DNA of 50,800 nt from an uncultured Elusimicrobia bacterium. Lineage in GTDB: Bacteria; Elusimicrobiota; Elusimicrobia; Elusimicrobiales; Elusimicrobiaceae. The notes under the pieces were generated by a model that was given only the letters and a program-made list of their open reading frames with translations, was not told the DNA's origin and searched no databases. The DNA lies in contig CAMZGO010000009.1 of assembly GCA_947306425.1 (NCBI GenBank), positions 1 to 50,800 on the forward strand, read 5' to 3'. Below are positions 17,391 to 26,197 of this stretch, piece after piece (positions within the stretch are counted from its first letter, which is position 1; each line of letters opens with the position of its first letter). The position numbers and the translations under genes were made by a program.

Positions 17391-19025
17391 CTATTCAGAT
17401 AAAACTGTCGGGGTTATAAAAATAACCAAATCCGTTGTGCTCTTGCTCTTTTGTTTTGAGGTAAATAGCCACCCTATTATAGGTATTTGACCTAATATTG
17501 GAACCTTGTAAACAGATTCCTTTTCAGATGACTGTAAAAGACCACCCAAAACAACCGTTTGACCGCTTTTTACGCGAACTTGAGTGGTAACGGCACGGGT
17601 AACGGTATCATAAGTATCACCGCCAGTTTCCGAAGCAACAAGATCGGAGTATGAAGGTAATACTGTTAATGTAACATAGCCCTCTTTGTTAACTTGAGGC
17701 GTTACGGTAAGTGTCAAACCAACTCTTTTTCTCTCATTACCGCTGGTGGAAGATGTACCGCTGCCGCTATCATTTTCTTTGGTGATTTTACCTATAGATG
17801 CATCCCTTGAAGAAGTAACCATTGCCTGATTATTGTTCATGGTTATAACTTTCGGTTTACCCAAAGAGCGAGCTTCTTGGCTTGTCATTAATGCCCTAAA
17901 AATTACAGTTAAATTTGTCCAATCTAAAGTCGGTATTGTACCTTCTATGGTACGTTTCCAAGTACCTAAAGTGTCATCCCATTCTACAGTAGGGGTTAGA
18001 CCAAAATACTTAAGTATTGAATCTGAGCCTGTGCCAGGAATACCTTTATGAGAACTACCGAAATAATCCCACGGCATTTGTGTTGAACCGCCTGTAAACT
18101 TTCCTTCCACATTCCAGTTGAAACCGACATCATATCCACTGCCTTTTGAAACTTCTATAACTTGTGCTTCAATAAGGATTTGAGGTGCTTTGACGTCAAG
18201 TTCTTCCAAAATGCTTTCTATTTGAGGAAAGACCTCAGGAACGTCAGTAATAATAAGTTTATTTGTTCTAGAGTCAATTGCAATCTTCCCTTGCTTTGTA
18301 AGCACACTTTGAATAACACCTAAAATAGCACTGCTTCCATTTCCTTGAATAGTCTGGGCATTTGAATTACCCAAGCTCAAACCGGAACCAGCTCCGCCGC
18401 CGCTTGACGAACTATCAAAAACATTAAAAGAAGTACCTGAGCCACTACCGAAACTGCTGCTTGTTACATCAGCAGGCATAACAGAATTTAAATCTGTTGA
18501 AAGTGACGTATTTGGCTGTAAAGATACATAATTCAAAGTATAAACCTTTGTTATGGTGTTAGGGGCTTCTTCAGATCTGCTGGTAATAACGTAAGAATCA
18601 CTCTTACCAACCCTTTGATAGGTCAAACCCTGTACTCTTAACAAAGTATCCAATGCTTCCCTTACAGTTACATTTGTTAAAGAAGCAGATATCTTTTTGC
18701 CGGAGAATTCCTCGCCCATAATAAAGTTAATTTTTGACTGGGCTGAAATACTGTTTAAGAAAGTACCTATTGGTACATTGTTTACCCTAATGGTTACTTT
18801 CCTGTCTAACGGAGATAATGCATCCGCCTGTCTATATAAGGAAGATGCAGTCGGCTCAGTCTTTACTGTTTTAGGCCTGCTGGTTACTTCCCCATAATTT
18901 TCATTTACAACGTCAATATTTGGCCCTGCTGAATTTGTCGTTGATTGTTGTGCAAAAGCAAATTGCGCACACAACTGAAACGAAGCAAACACCAGTGCCA
19001 AAGTGAGTGCTGTACTCTTTTTCAT
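17391..19025 (-). CDS. pilQ: Outer-membrane secretin PilQ/GspD
   Basis: A 544-residue secretin that should form the outer-membrane gate. It has a signal peptide (about 1-25, ending FAFAQ) and an STN/N0-type domain (about 55-135, PIGTFLNSISAQSKINFIMG..). A Ser/Gly-rich linker is followed by an N1-type domain (AIDSRTNKLIITDVPEVFPQIESILEELD). The C-terminal secretin barrel contains VRVKSGQTVVLGGLL and the signature VPILGQIPIIGWLF. The start at 19025 is chosen because AGGAGG sits 7 nt upstream; the longer in-frame start has no such site. It lies 54 bp after the PilP-like gene. Confidence 0.94.
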   Translation of the reverse strand: MKKSTALTLALVFASFQLCAQFAFAQQSTTNSAGPNIDVVNENYGEVTSRPKTVKTEPTASSLYRQADALSPLDRKVTIRVNNVPIGTFLNSISAQSKINFIMGEEFSGKKISASLTNVTVREALDTLLRVQGLTYQRVGKSDSYVITSRSEEAPNTITKVYTLNYVSLQPNTSLSTDLNSVMPADVTSSSFGSGSGTSFNVFDSSSSGGGAGSGLSLGNSNAQTIQGNGSSAILGVIQSVLTKQGKIAIDSRTNKLIITDVPEVFPQIESILEELDVKAPQILIEAQVIEVSKGSGYDVGFNWNVEGKFTGGSTQMPWDYFGSSHKGIPGTGSDSILKYFGLTPTVEWDDTLGTWKRTIEGTIPTLDWTNLTVIFRALMTSQEARSLGKPKVITMNNNQAMVTSSRDASIGKITKENDSGSGTSSTSGNERKRVGLTLTVTPQVNKEGYVTLTVLPSYSDLVASETGGDTYDTVTRAVTTQVRVKSGQTVVLGGLLQSSEKESVYKVPILGQIPIIGWLFTSKQKSKSTTDLVIFITPTVLSE

Positions 19026-19079
19026 TACTTCCTCCTGTTTAAGTCCTTTTAACAATTCTCTACTACTTTAAATTTTTCT

Positions 19080-19583
19080 CTATAATAAAGGCAGCTTACG
19101 TTCAAACCTCTGCCCTTTGTAAACGAACCACACGGAATCATCCGTTATTGATATAATTTTCGCATCTAGAACTTTATCCCCAATAGCAACAACCTCCCCG
19201 TTTACTATTGCTTCTTTCCCTAAAATACCATCAACACTTATCTTGTACATTACTGCTCTTGCGGGGTAACGTTCTAATTCTTCCTTTAACATCTGTTCTT
19301 TAAGCAGACGTTCTTGTTCCGCCTTGGCGGCACGCTCACGCGCCTCCGCCTCCGCTTCTCTGCGGCGTTGGTCCGCTTTAATTTGTTCCTCTATTTTGCG
19401 AACTTCTTCTTTAGATAAAAACGGATTTCTTCTATTGGGAACGAAAGACACTTTCTTAACCGGTACTGTATTTACTGCTGCACCTTTCACTGGCTTTGAT
19501 GCTATAACAGATTCTTTTTTAACCTGTGAAAAAGAACAAAGCGGTATGCCTAAAATTATGAACATACAAAGAAACTTTTTCAT
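19080..19583 (-). CDS. pilP: PilP/GspC-like secretin-interacting periplasmic protein
   Basis: A 167-residue exported protein (signal about 1-19, ending SFS-Q). The middle is a very charged Glu/Arg/Ala coiled coil (about 58-105). The C-terminal small beta domain (VDGILGKEAIVNGEVVAIGDKVLDAKIISITDDSVWFVYKGQRFERKL) matches the HR/PilP fold that touches the secretin N0 domain. Proteobacterial PilP is a lipoprotein; no clear lipobox is seen here. Its ATG shares one base with the pilO stop (TAATG), and its position between pilO and pilQ supports the call. Confidence 0.8.
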   Translation of the reverse strand: MKKFLCMFIILGIPLCSFSQVKKESVIASKPVKGAAVNTVPVKKVSFVPNRRNPFLSKEEVRKIEEQIKADQRRREAEAEARERAAKAEQERLLKEQMLKEELERYPARAVMYKISVDGILGKEAIVNGEVVAIGDKVLDAKIISITDDSVWFVYKGQRFERKLPLL

Positions 19584-20173
19584 TACTTTTTACCCCCTTT
19601 TAAGTCAGGAAAATCTTTATCCTGCACAAAAATCGTATTTGTATTAAAAGTGACGGACAATTTTTCCAACTCACCTGGTTTGCGAGCTACTTTTAAGTCA
19701 GAAATACGTAAGAAACTGGGATAATTTTCTATAATTTCCACTACTTTTCCTAGCTGTTCGTATGTAAGTTCTGCAGTTATGGGAACTGTAGAAATTGTAA
19801 AAACACCGTCTACAACTTTTGTCTCATTCCCGTTTACCAATGACCTTTCATCTAAAGAAGCCTGTTCCCTTATTGTAACAATTTGCGTTCTATGCCATAC
19901 ATCTTTTTGTTCATTTGACGGCAATTCCTCAATCAATTTAACGTATTTAGACCTATTACGTAAATATTCTTCCCTATTTTCCAACTCAACCGCCTGAGCT
20001 TCTGCCTTCTTCTTCATCTCTGCAATTTGGGAAGAAGTACCCTTATGCAAAGATACAATAATAATAGCAGCAAACAGCAGTACAAGGAAAGGCCTTGCAA
20101 AGGGCCTGAAGTTTTTATCTTTAAACATTGTTATGGAATCTGACAATCCCATTTTTATTTTTCGTATTTTCAT
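19583..20173 (-). CDS. pilO: PilO-like inner-membrane alignment protein
   Basis: A 196-residue bitopic protein with one membrane helix (about 26-46, ARPFLVLLFAAIIIVSLH), a coiled coil (about 50-85) and a ferredoxin-like periplasmic domain (TISTVPITAELTYEQLGKVVEIIENYPSFLRISDLKV) typical of PilO. Start used is the ATG at 20173, which overlaps the upstream stop as ATGA; an in-frame GTG at 20185 adds four residues and has no better ribosome-binding site. PilO with PilN aligns the platform and secretin. Confidence 0.83.
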   Translation of the reverse strand: MKIRKIKMGLSDSITMFKDKNFRPFARPFLVLLFAAIIIVSLHKGTSSQIAEMKKKAEAQAVELENREEYLRNRSKYVKLIEELPSNEQKDVWHRTQIVTIREQASLDERSLVNGNETKVVDGVFTISTVPITAELTYEQLGKVVEIIENYPSFLRISDLKVARKPGELEKLSVTFNTNTIFVQDKDFPDLKGGKK

Positions 20174-21744
20174 TTCTGACCACACTTTATAGTAAATTTA
20201 GTTCCTAAAACATCATTTCTGTTTCTTGAAGATTTATCGGCACTAAAATCAATTTTTGAAGAGTTTCTACAAACATCTGCAAAATCCAAATCTTCCGAAA
20301 TATCTCCCCTGAATTTATTGCTTAAAGCCAATTCATCCTTTTCACCGGCAACTGTATTGGCAGTACCTTCCAAAGACAAGTAAACATTGCCTTTTTTAAC
20401 ATCAAAGTTATAAGGATATTCTATCACAAAAGAAGATAACCAAATGTCATCAGGTAATACCCTCGGCAAGGCAGAAAGTTTTCTGGTAAAATAAGGATCT
20501 ATTAATAAACCTTCTAATTTCCTTTGGTTATTTTTTAAGTTTGATACCCTGCTTTTAATCTGATCAGCATAAAGACCCTGAAAATCTGCCACTTCTTTTT
20601 GCTCTTTCCTAGTTGCCTGTAATTGTGCCGCTGTTACAACGGAAGTTATTTGCATTATAAGAGCATACACAATCATTATACCCACTACAACAGATGTTAT
20701 AAGCCAAGCAAAAGTAGTCGCCCCGATTTCTTCATCGGAAGATCGATTCTTTTTATAAAAATCTATATCCGGTACTTTTTTATTGATAAACTTTAAACAA
20801 GCACCTAAAACAGCCATTTCCGAAAATCCTTCCACCCGAAAGCCAAAGACTTCACTTATTTTATTTACCCTCACATGTTGCTTAACTTCGCTTTCCAATA
20901 TAGGAACCCAAAAATCACCGTCATCAGAAACTATTGCCACGTCTTCAAAAGGATTTCTCTCAAGTTGTTTAGAAATAAAATCCATACAATTTGTTACTTC
21001 AAGGCGGTTACGCATTCCCAAGGACCTTTGTACTTCCACCTCCCTAAACATTAGAGGTACTTTATTCAAAGCAAATAGGAATTGGCCCTTTTCAGAAGTG
21101 AAATTGGCATATATTATACCCTTTTCTTCCGAACTATCTTTATCTATTTGCGTCAAAAGACGATAAGTAGACAAAGCAGAACATTCAACTGCAACCAAGT
21201 TAAGACCGATTTTACTCATAGCCTCTTCTAAAGCTGCAACAATTTTAGATGAGGTCATGCAAAAAACAACACCTAATTTTTTTGCTTTACTCAAAGGAGC
21301 ATCAAACGGATATACATAGAAATCATACACTCCATTTTCAAATGGATAATGTATATATTTTCTTGCTTGGAGAGGTATTGTCTGCTTCCAATAAGAACGT
21401 GATATATTTTGAATCACGAAATGACGGTATATACAAAAAGCCGGATCTAATGAAACCACTACATTTTTCGTATTAAACTCACGGCTTTCTATTATTTTCT
21501 GTATCGGTTCCAACCAATGTTGTGTTGAAGAGAAAAAACCTTCGTTTAACTCCGCAGGTTTTAAATCCTCTTGCGGAACATCACTAATGGGTAATTTTAT
21601 TAAGGAATTAACTTCCATACCCCCAGCGACTGTTGTAACTTGTGCAACATAAACATCCGTCAAAGATATATGTATGCCGATACACTCCACATAATCGGAA
21701 CGCTTTATGCCTGTAGCTTTATTGATAATGCTAGTTATGTCCAT
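20170..21744 (-). CDS. PilM-PilN fusion protein (GspL-like architecture)
   Basis: A 524-residue protein. Residues about 15-320 form a PilM-type actin-like cytoplasmic domain (VECIGIHISLTDVYVAQV, then QARKYIHYPFENGVYDFYVYPFD, then LNLVAVECSALSTYRLL). One membrane helix follows (about 344-366, TFAWLITSVVVGIMIVYALIMQI), then a coiled coil (about 370-410) and a PilN-like periplasmic domain (LSALPRVLPDDIWLSSFVIEYP..). In most type IV pilus operons pilM and pilN are separate genes; joined in this order they match type II secretion GspL. There is no separate pilM or pilN in the operon, so the fusion replaces both. AGGGGA precedes the ATG. Confidence 0.82.
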   Translation of the reverse strand: MDITSIINKATGIKRSDYVECIGIHISLTDVYVAQVTTVAGGMEVNSLIKLPISDVPQEDLKPAELNEGFFSSTQHWLEPIQKIIESREFNTKNVVVSLDPAFCIYRHFVIQNISRSYWKQTIPLQARKYIHYPFENGVYDFYVYPFDAPLSKAKKLGVVFCMTSSKIVAALEEAMSKIGLNLVAVECSALSTYRLLTQIDKDSSEEKGIIYANFTSEKGQFLFALNKVPLMFREVEVQRSLGMRNRLEVTNCMDFISKQLERNPFEDVAIVSDDGDFWVPILESEVKQHVRVNKISEVFGFRVEGFSEMAVLGACLKFINKKVPDIDFYKKNRSSDEEIGATTFAWLITSVVVGIMIVYALIMQITSVVTAAQLQATRKEQKEVADFQGLYADQIKSRVSNLKNNQRKLEGLLIDPYFTRKLSALPRVLPDDIWLSSFVIEYPYNFDVKKGNVYLSLEGTANTVAGEKDELALSNKFRGDISEDLDFADVCRNSSKIDFSADKSSRNRNDVLGTKFTIKCGQK

Positions 21745-21759
21745 ATTTTCCCCTGTACT

Positions 21760-23586
21760 TTAAAAATTACCGGAATAATTTTCTTCCCCTGATGAATTAT
21801 CATCGTAGGGATTAGCCGTTACATCATAAGGATTTTGCGTTGCCCCGTAAGAAGCAGAATTATCACCCTCAGGCTCTTGAGGAATCTCTGCTATATTATC
21901 GGTTTGTGCTTCCTGCCCGTTATTCAACGTAGCCGGCAACACATCTTCCGATGAATCTTCAGGCATAACAACGCTAACAAGTTTTTTACCTGGTTTTGTC
22001 CAAAGCCTTTTTTGTGTATAATCTAAATTACCCTGTTTTGCTGTATTATTCAGTTCTGCCTTTTCCACATCGGCTTCTGTCTTTATGAAAGCATTCTCAA
22101 TCTTTCTAGGGTCTTCCTTTAATACAAGCTGCCTCTTTAAAATACGTTCGCGACCTTCTTTATCAGTTGCTTTTAAAACCACCGTGTACTTTCCTACAGG
22201 TAAAAACTGTCCGAAGAACTGTTTACGTCCGTTCCAAAAAACTTGATGTATTAAAGCTTCTTCACCGGAAAGTTGCTTTACAACATAATAATGCCCATCT
22301 GTACTGTGGCTGACTATCTGTAAAGTCCATTTCTGTACCGGTGCACTTGCCTCAGTAACGGAGAAATCAATAACAAAAGTTTCACCTAAAGCGGGGGTTA
22401 TTTCTTTAAACGGATATACAGCCAAACTTAACACGGGCGGCAAATTATTTTCTTGTAACTTTGATTTTAAACGTGCTTTGCCCGTATAATCAAAAACTAT
22501 AGAAATACCTGCCAAATCGCTGAATTTTTCCGGCGGCTCTTGGGTTGTTAAACCCATATTGAGGTTCATTCTTGCCGGGGAAATACCGCGGTTTATTAAA
22601 TAGGAATTAAGCGTCACTGCCTGGCGAACACCTTGCAGGGTAACTTCATCAGTATAACTACCCTCCGGTAAAATGAAATAGGCTGGTGCATTTTCCAAAA
22701 TCATTAAGGAGTAAATATCATCTAGCGCATCATGGGCCTTTTTATTAATTGCAGCGCCCTTAAACAATGCACTAGCGGTGATATCAATAGCATCAATATG
22801 CCCGGAACGAAAATAAACTTGAATATCTTTGTTTTCTTTAAATCGTGTAAGAATTTCGTCCCTCATCTCTATACGTTTCATTTCCTCAGTTTGTTTTTGC
22901 AAAGCACGAACTTTCTTTGCGCTACCTTTAGGGAAAGAATCTTCCTCAATTATTTCTTCTGTTTGTTCCGGTTCTTTTTCCTCTTCATTTACTACAAGAG
23001 CAGTGCTTTCTTTGGAATCAGCATCTTTATCAGTGTCTTTTGATTCTTCTTCTATTTTAGCATCTTCCTTTTCTTCTGATTCTTTCTGTTCTTTAATTTC
23101 TTGTTCATTGGCAGCCGCTACTGTTTCTTGCACAGAGGGAACTTCCTCAGTCTTGGATACTTCCGGTTTAGTTAAAACCTCCTTTTCCTCTTGTACAGGA
23201 ACTTCTTTCAATGAAGATAGGGGAACCTCTGTATCTCCTTTATCTTTTTTCTTTGAATTTTTGTCAAATAAATTTTTACCTTGGACACCAACGTTTTGTC
23301 TGTCTTCCAATTCCTTATCGTAGGGAACTTGTTTTGGCGGAACAACTCCCCCCCTGTCAAAGTGAATAAGGTTCACATATTCATTAGCCTGGGCAATTTG
23401 ATCCGGGTTACCCGTAACGAACACATCTATAAATCTGTCCATTGCTTCTTCATAACGGCCGTCAGCATAAAGTTTTTTACCTTTTGATAAAGCCTCATCT
23501 GCCCGATTATCAAGTGCCAAAAGTTGTCCGCAGGACAACAAACTCAAACCAACCATTATTGCAATAACTTGGGTTCTTAATCTCAT
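21760..23586 (-). CDS. Pilus-operon head lipoprotein with OmpA-like and Ig-like domains
   Basis: A 608-residue exported protein, probably a lipoprotein (LLSC, Cys19). In order it shows a TPR-like pair (about 28-70), a long Glu/Lys/Ser-rich acidic linker (about 108-240), and an OmpA-like segment (about 262-368). The OmpA-like part has EGSYTDEV in place of EGHTD and keeps the later Arg in the RQAVTLNSYLINRGISPARM pattern. A FlgD-type Ig-like domain (about 385-490) ends WNGRKQFFGQFLPVGKYTVVLKATDKEG. The acidic tail repeats NPYD. The ATG at 23586 is preceded by AAAGGGG. It is first in the pilus operon and may anchor the machine to peptidoglycan; the domain calls are by eye. Confidence 0.7.
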   Translation of the reverse strand: MRLRTQVIAIMVGLSLLSCGQLLALDNRADEALSKGKKLYADGRYEEAMDRFIDVFVTGNPDQIAQANEYVNLIHFDRGGVVPPKQVPYDKELEDRQNVGVQGKNLFDKNSKKKDKGDTEVPLSSLKEVPVQEEKEVLTKPEVSKTEEVPSVQETVAAANEQEIKEQKESEEKEDAKIEEESKDTDKDADSKESTALVVNEEEKEPEQTEEIIEEDSFPKGSAKKVRALQKQTEEMKRIEMRDEILTRFKENKDIQVYFRSGHIDAIDITASALFKGAAINKKAHDALDDIYSLMILENAPAYFILPEGSYTDEVTLQGVRQAVTLNSYLINRGISPARMNLNMGLTTQEPPEKFSDLAGISIVFDYTGKARLKSKLQENNLPPVLSLAVYPFKEITPALGETFVIDFSVTEASAPVQKWTLQIVSHSTDGHYYVVKQLSGEEALIHQVFWNGRKQFFGQFLPVGKYTVVLKATDKEGRERILKRQLVLKEDPRKIENAFIKTEADVEKAELNNTAKQGNLDYTQKRLWTKPGKKLVSVVMPEDSSEDVLPATLNNGQEAQTDNIAEIPQEPEGDNSASYGATQNPYDVTANPYDDNSSGEENYSGNF

Positions 23587-23618
23587 AACACTCACCCCTT
23601 TGTAAATTCCTAAACAAT

Positions 23619-23646
23619 ATTATATCAATTTAAAGGCATTTGTAAA
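23619..23646 (-). promoter_or_regulatory. Promoter of the pilus/secretion operon
   Basis: On the minus strand, -35 TTTACA (23646-23641), a 16-bp spacer and a perfect -10 TATAAT (23624-23619) lie 32 bp upstream of the first start codon. It is in the gap after the O-antigen-ligase genes, which read the same way. Confidence 0.7.
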
Positions 23647-23667
23647 GCACATTTGCCGAACATACAC

Positions 23668-26196
23668 CTATATATTAACATTTTTTAACCTGTTTTTGGC
23701 AAGTTCATCATAAGGATCCGAATATAAGATATCCCCCAACAAAGCTTGACTTTCCTGCAAATTCCCACACTTTTGCAATGCCAAAGACAGTGAAAAATTA
23801 TATGCTTTATTCAACTTTTCCTTAGGTTTTACCTGCTTCAAAATTTCCGATGCCCTACAATATTTGCCTTGTTTAAAATAAAATTCTGCCAATAAAGCAT
23901 TGGCGTCAATATCATTGGGATTTTGAGATAAAAACAGTTTAATATCTTTTAAAATTTCCATATCTTGCTTTATTTTTAAGCGGCTTTTCAAATCATTTAA
24001 CCTTTCGGCTTTATATATAAAATTTTGTTCTTCCGGATTATTTGTGCAGATAGTTAAAATGTTCAAAGAAGATTTGTCAAAAATATTTTTCTGCAAAGTT
24101 TGCAAAGCAAATTTTTTGGCGTTGAGGCAATTGTCTTCCTTAAAATAAATTTCTGCCAAATAGGATGGTAAATTTATTTGATACGGTAATATTTCTATCA
24201 AACTTTCCAACAAAATTTTATCTTCCGCTAAAACCGTTTTTTGATTGCTTAAAATATTTGCAAATAATTCCGCAGCAGGTGTGTATGTGGGCAATAAAAA
24301 CAAATTTTTGCGCAAATTATTTAAGGCTTCTTTTGTAGCACCGTTTGCATAATACAATGCAGCAAGACGAAAGTAAAATTCATAAAAAGCAGGGTAAAAA
24401 CTAATGGCTGTTTCAGATATTTCCTTTGCTTTCTCCATATTGTCAAGCATAATATAGGTATTGACCAAACTATAAAACGGTTCAGGGCGAGCATAAGAAA
24501 AATTAAGGGCTTTATTCATCATCTCTACACCTTTAAGATAGTCTTCGGTTAACAAAAACTTGTACCCTTGTAATTCATATTTCTGTGCAATAAATTGTTT
24601 AGCCTGCCAAACAATCAAAACATAAATCAAACAAAAGATAAAAATTAAAACTGCGCTTATAGCAGTCCTTTTTAATTTTAAAATTCTTGTTTTTGCACCT
24701 AAATTATTTAACAAAGAAAATATAAACCAAAAGGCAAAACTGACTAATAAAGTCCTCAAAGTGATATTAAACAAATTGTCAAATAATACACTAATTAAAC
24801 CAAAAAGCAGGGACAGATATAATATTTTTTCTTCTTGGTTTACCGTTTTAATCTTTTTGTAAGATATTATAAAAAATGCAATCCATATTCCCAAATAGGC
24901 AAAAAAGGAAATTAAACCGCCGTCACTTAAAATTTCAAGATACTCGTTATGTGCTGCATTTGCCTGCATTTTTATTTTATCCAATGCAGGGTTTTGGGCT
25001 ATCAAATTACCCTGGCAAAAAGGGAAATTAAGTTGGAAAGAATTAGTACCTTTCCCGATAATAGGCGAACTTTTAAAATTTTGCAAAGCACAATTCCACA
25101 TCATTAAACGTTGATGTAATGGTTGTATAAAATTTTCCCCCCTTAGGGAAATATTGTTTAAAGTAAATACTTTTTTTATCTCTGAAACCCTTTCTTTCGG
25201 GATAGACCCACCGCTGTATTTTAAACCGGCATTAAGGCCGTAAAAACAAACACAAAAAACAAAAAACAGAAAGATGATTTTGGTACTTTTACTTATAAAT
25301 AAACTTATAAAATTTACTGCAAAAACCAAAAAGACAAAAATTGCCCCAAATATTCCAATCCAAGCGGAACGAGTGCCGGAAACTGCCAAAAATAAAGCCA
25401 AAATAAGAGTAAAAAAAGCACTTATTATGATATCTTTTCTTCCTTTTGCTTTTAAAAACAAAACTAAGGAATAAGGTAAAAATAACAATGTAAAAGAAGC
25501 CAAAAAATTGGGATTACCGAATGTGGAAACTGACCTTGCCCCAAATTCTTTTGAAATATCTATCTTCCAAAACAAATCAAACCCTAGTGCTTGCAATACT
25601 CCATACAAACAAGAACAAAAACAGGCGGCAAACAAAACTTCAAATAATTCTTTAACGCCGTAATTTTTTAGATGGTTATAACAAATATAAGTACCGCCGG
25701 TAAAAATTAAAATTACAACAAAAGGGCTTGCCTGTATTTTCCATAAAAGCCAAAGCAAAGCCCATAACAAAATACGCCTTAAAAATATGTAAGAAGATGA
25801 AGAAAAGCTAATTTTCCAAACACCTGTTTTAGCAAATAAAAAACCGAAAATTAAACCAAAAATTAAATAATCGGCCTTACGGGCAAATTCATTTAACAAG
25901 GCAATTTTATAATCACTGAAAATATAATTAAGAAACAGGGAAAGCAATAAAGAAAATAAAAAAATAAATAAGATGAAATCAATGCGGGAAAGCTGTAAAT
26001 TTATTTCTTTTTTAAAATAAATCTCCGCCAAACATATAAGAATAAATAACCCGCCGAATATACTTAAAAATAAAGGCTGAACAATGAACGGATTCTGGGT
26101 GGTATTTGTTAAAAATATAAGCGGGCAAACAAATAAACAAACAGTAAGAGAAAACCCCTTTAAAAAATTAAAAAAAATTAAAAGTTTATTTTGCAT
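23668..26196 (-). CDS. O-antigen ligase/polymerase-family membrane protein with C-terminal TPRs
   Basis: An 842-residue protein whose N-terminal ~490 residues form about a dozen membrane helices with Wzy_C/O-antigen-ligase features: STFGNPNFLASFTLLFLPY, VSGTRSAWIGIFGA and the periplasmic-loop motif GKGTNSFQLNFP..NAAHNEYLEILSDGGL with its conserved His. The C-terminal ~330 residues are soluble and hold TPR-like repeats. The family joins glycans to lipid A-core, or to proteins when of the PglL type; which applies here cannot be decided. It begins 1 bp after its paralogue and ends just before the pilus promoter. The sequence is very A+T-rich. Confidence 0.82.
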   Translation of the reverse strand: MQNKLLIFFNFLKGFSLTVCLFVCPLIFLTNTTQNPFIVQPLFLSIFGGLFILICLAEIYFKKEINLQLSRIDFILFIFLFSLLLSLFLNYIFSDYKIALLNEFARKADYLIFGLIFGFLFAKTGVWKISFSSSSYIFLRRILLWALLWLLWKIQASPFVVILIFTGGTYICYNHLKNYGVKELFEVLFAACFCSCLYGVLQALGFDLFWKIDISKEFGARSVSTFGNPNFLASFTLLFLPYSLVLFLKAKGRKDIIISAFFTLILALFLAVSGTRSAWIGIFGAIFVFLVFAVNFISLFISKSTKIIFLFFVFCVCFYGLNAGLKYSGGSIPKERVSEIKKVFTLNNISLRGENFIQPLHQRLMMWNCALQNFKSSPIIGKGTNSFQLNFPFCQGNLIAQNPALDKIKMQANAAHNEYLEILSDGGLISFFAYLGIWIAFFIISYKKIKTVNQEEKILYLSLLFGLISVLFDNLFNITLRTLLVSFAFWFIFSLLNNLGAKTRILKLKRTAISAVLIFIFCLIYVLIVWQAKQFIAQKYELQGYKFLLTEDYLKGVEMMNKALNFSYARPEPFYSLVNTYIMLDNMEKAKEISETAISFYPAFYEFYFRLAALYYANGATKEALNNLRKNLFLLPTYTPAAELFANILSNQKTVLAEDKILLESLIEILPYQINLPSYLAEIYFKEDNCLNAKKFALQTLQKNIFDKSSLNILTICTNNPEEQNFIYKAERLNDLKSRLKIKQDMEILKDIKLFLSQNPNDIDANALLAEFYFKQGKYCRASEILKQVKPKEKLNKAYNFSLSLALQKCGNLQESQALLGDILYSDPYDELAKNRLKNVNI

Positions 26197-26197
26197 T

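Noticed and set aside
22829-23323. 164-codon Ser/Phe-rich open frame on the plus strand
   Set aside because: Mirror of the Glu/Lys-rich acidic linker of the pilus lipoprotein; no start signals.
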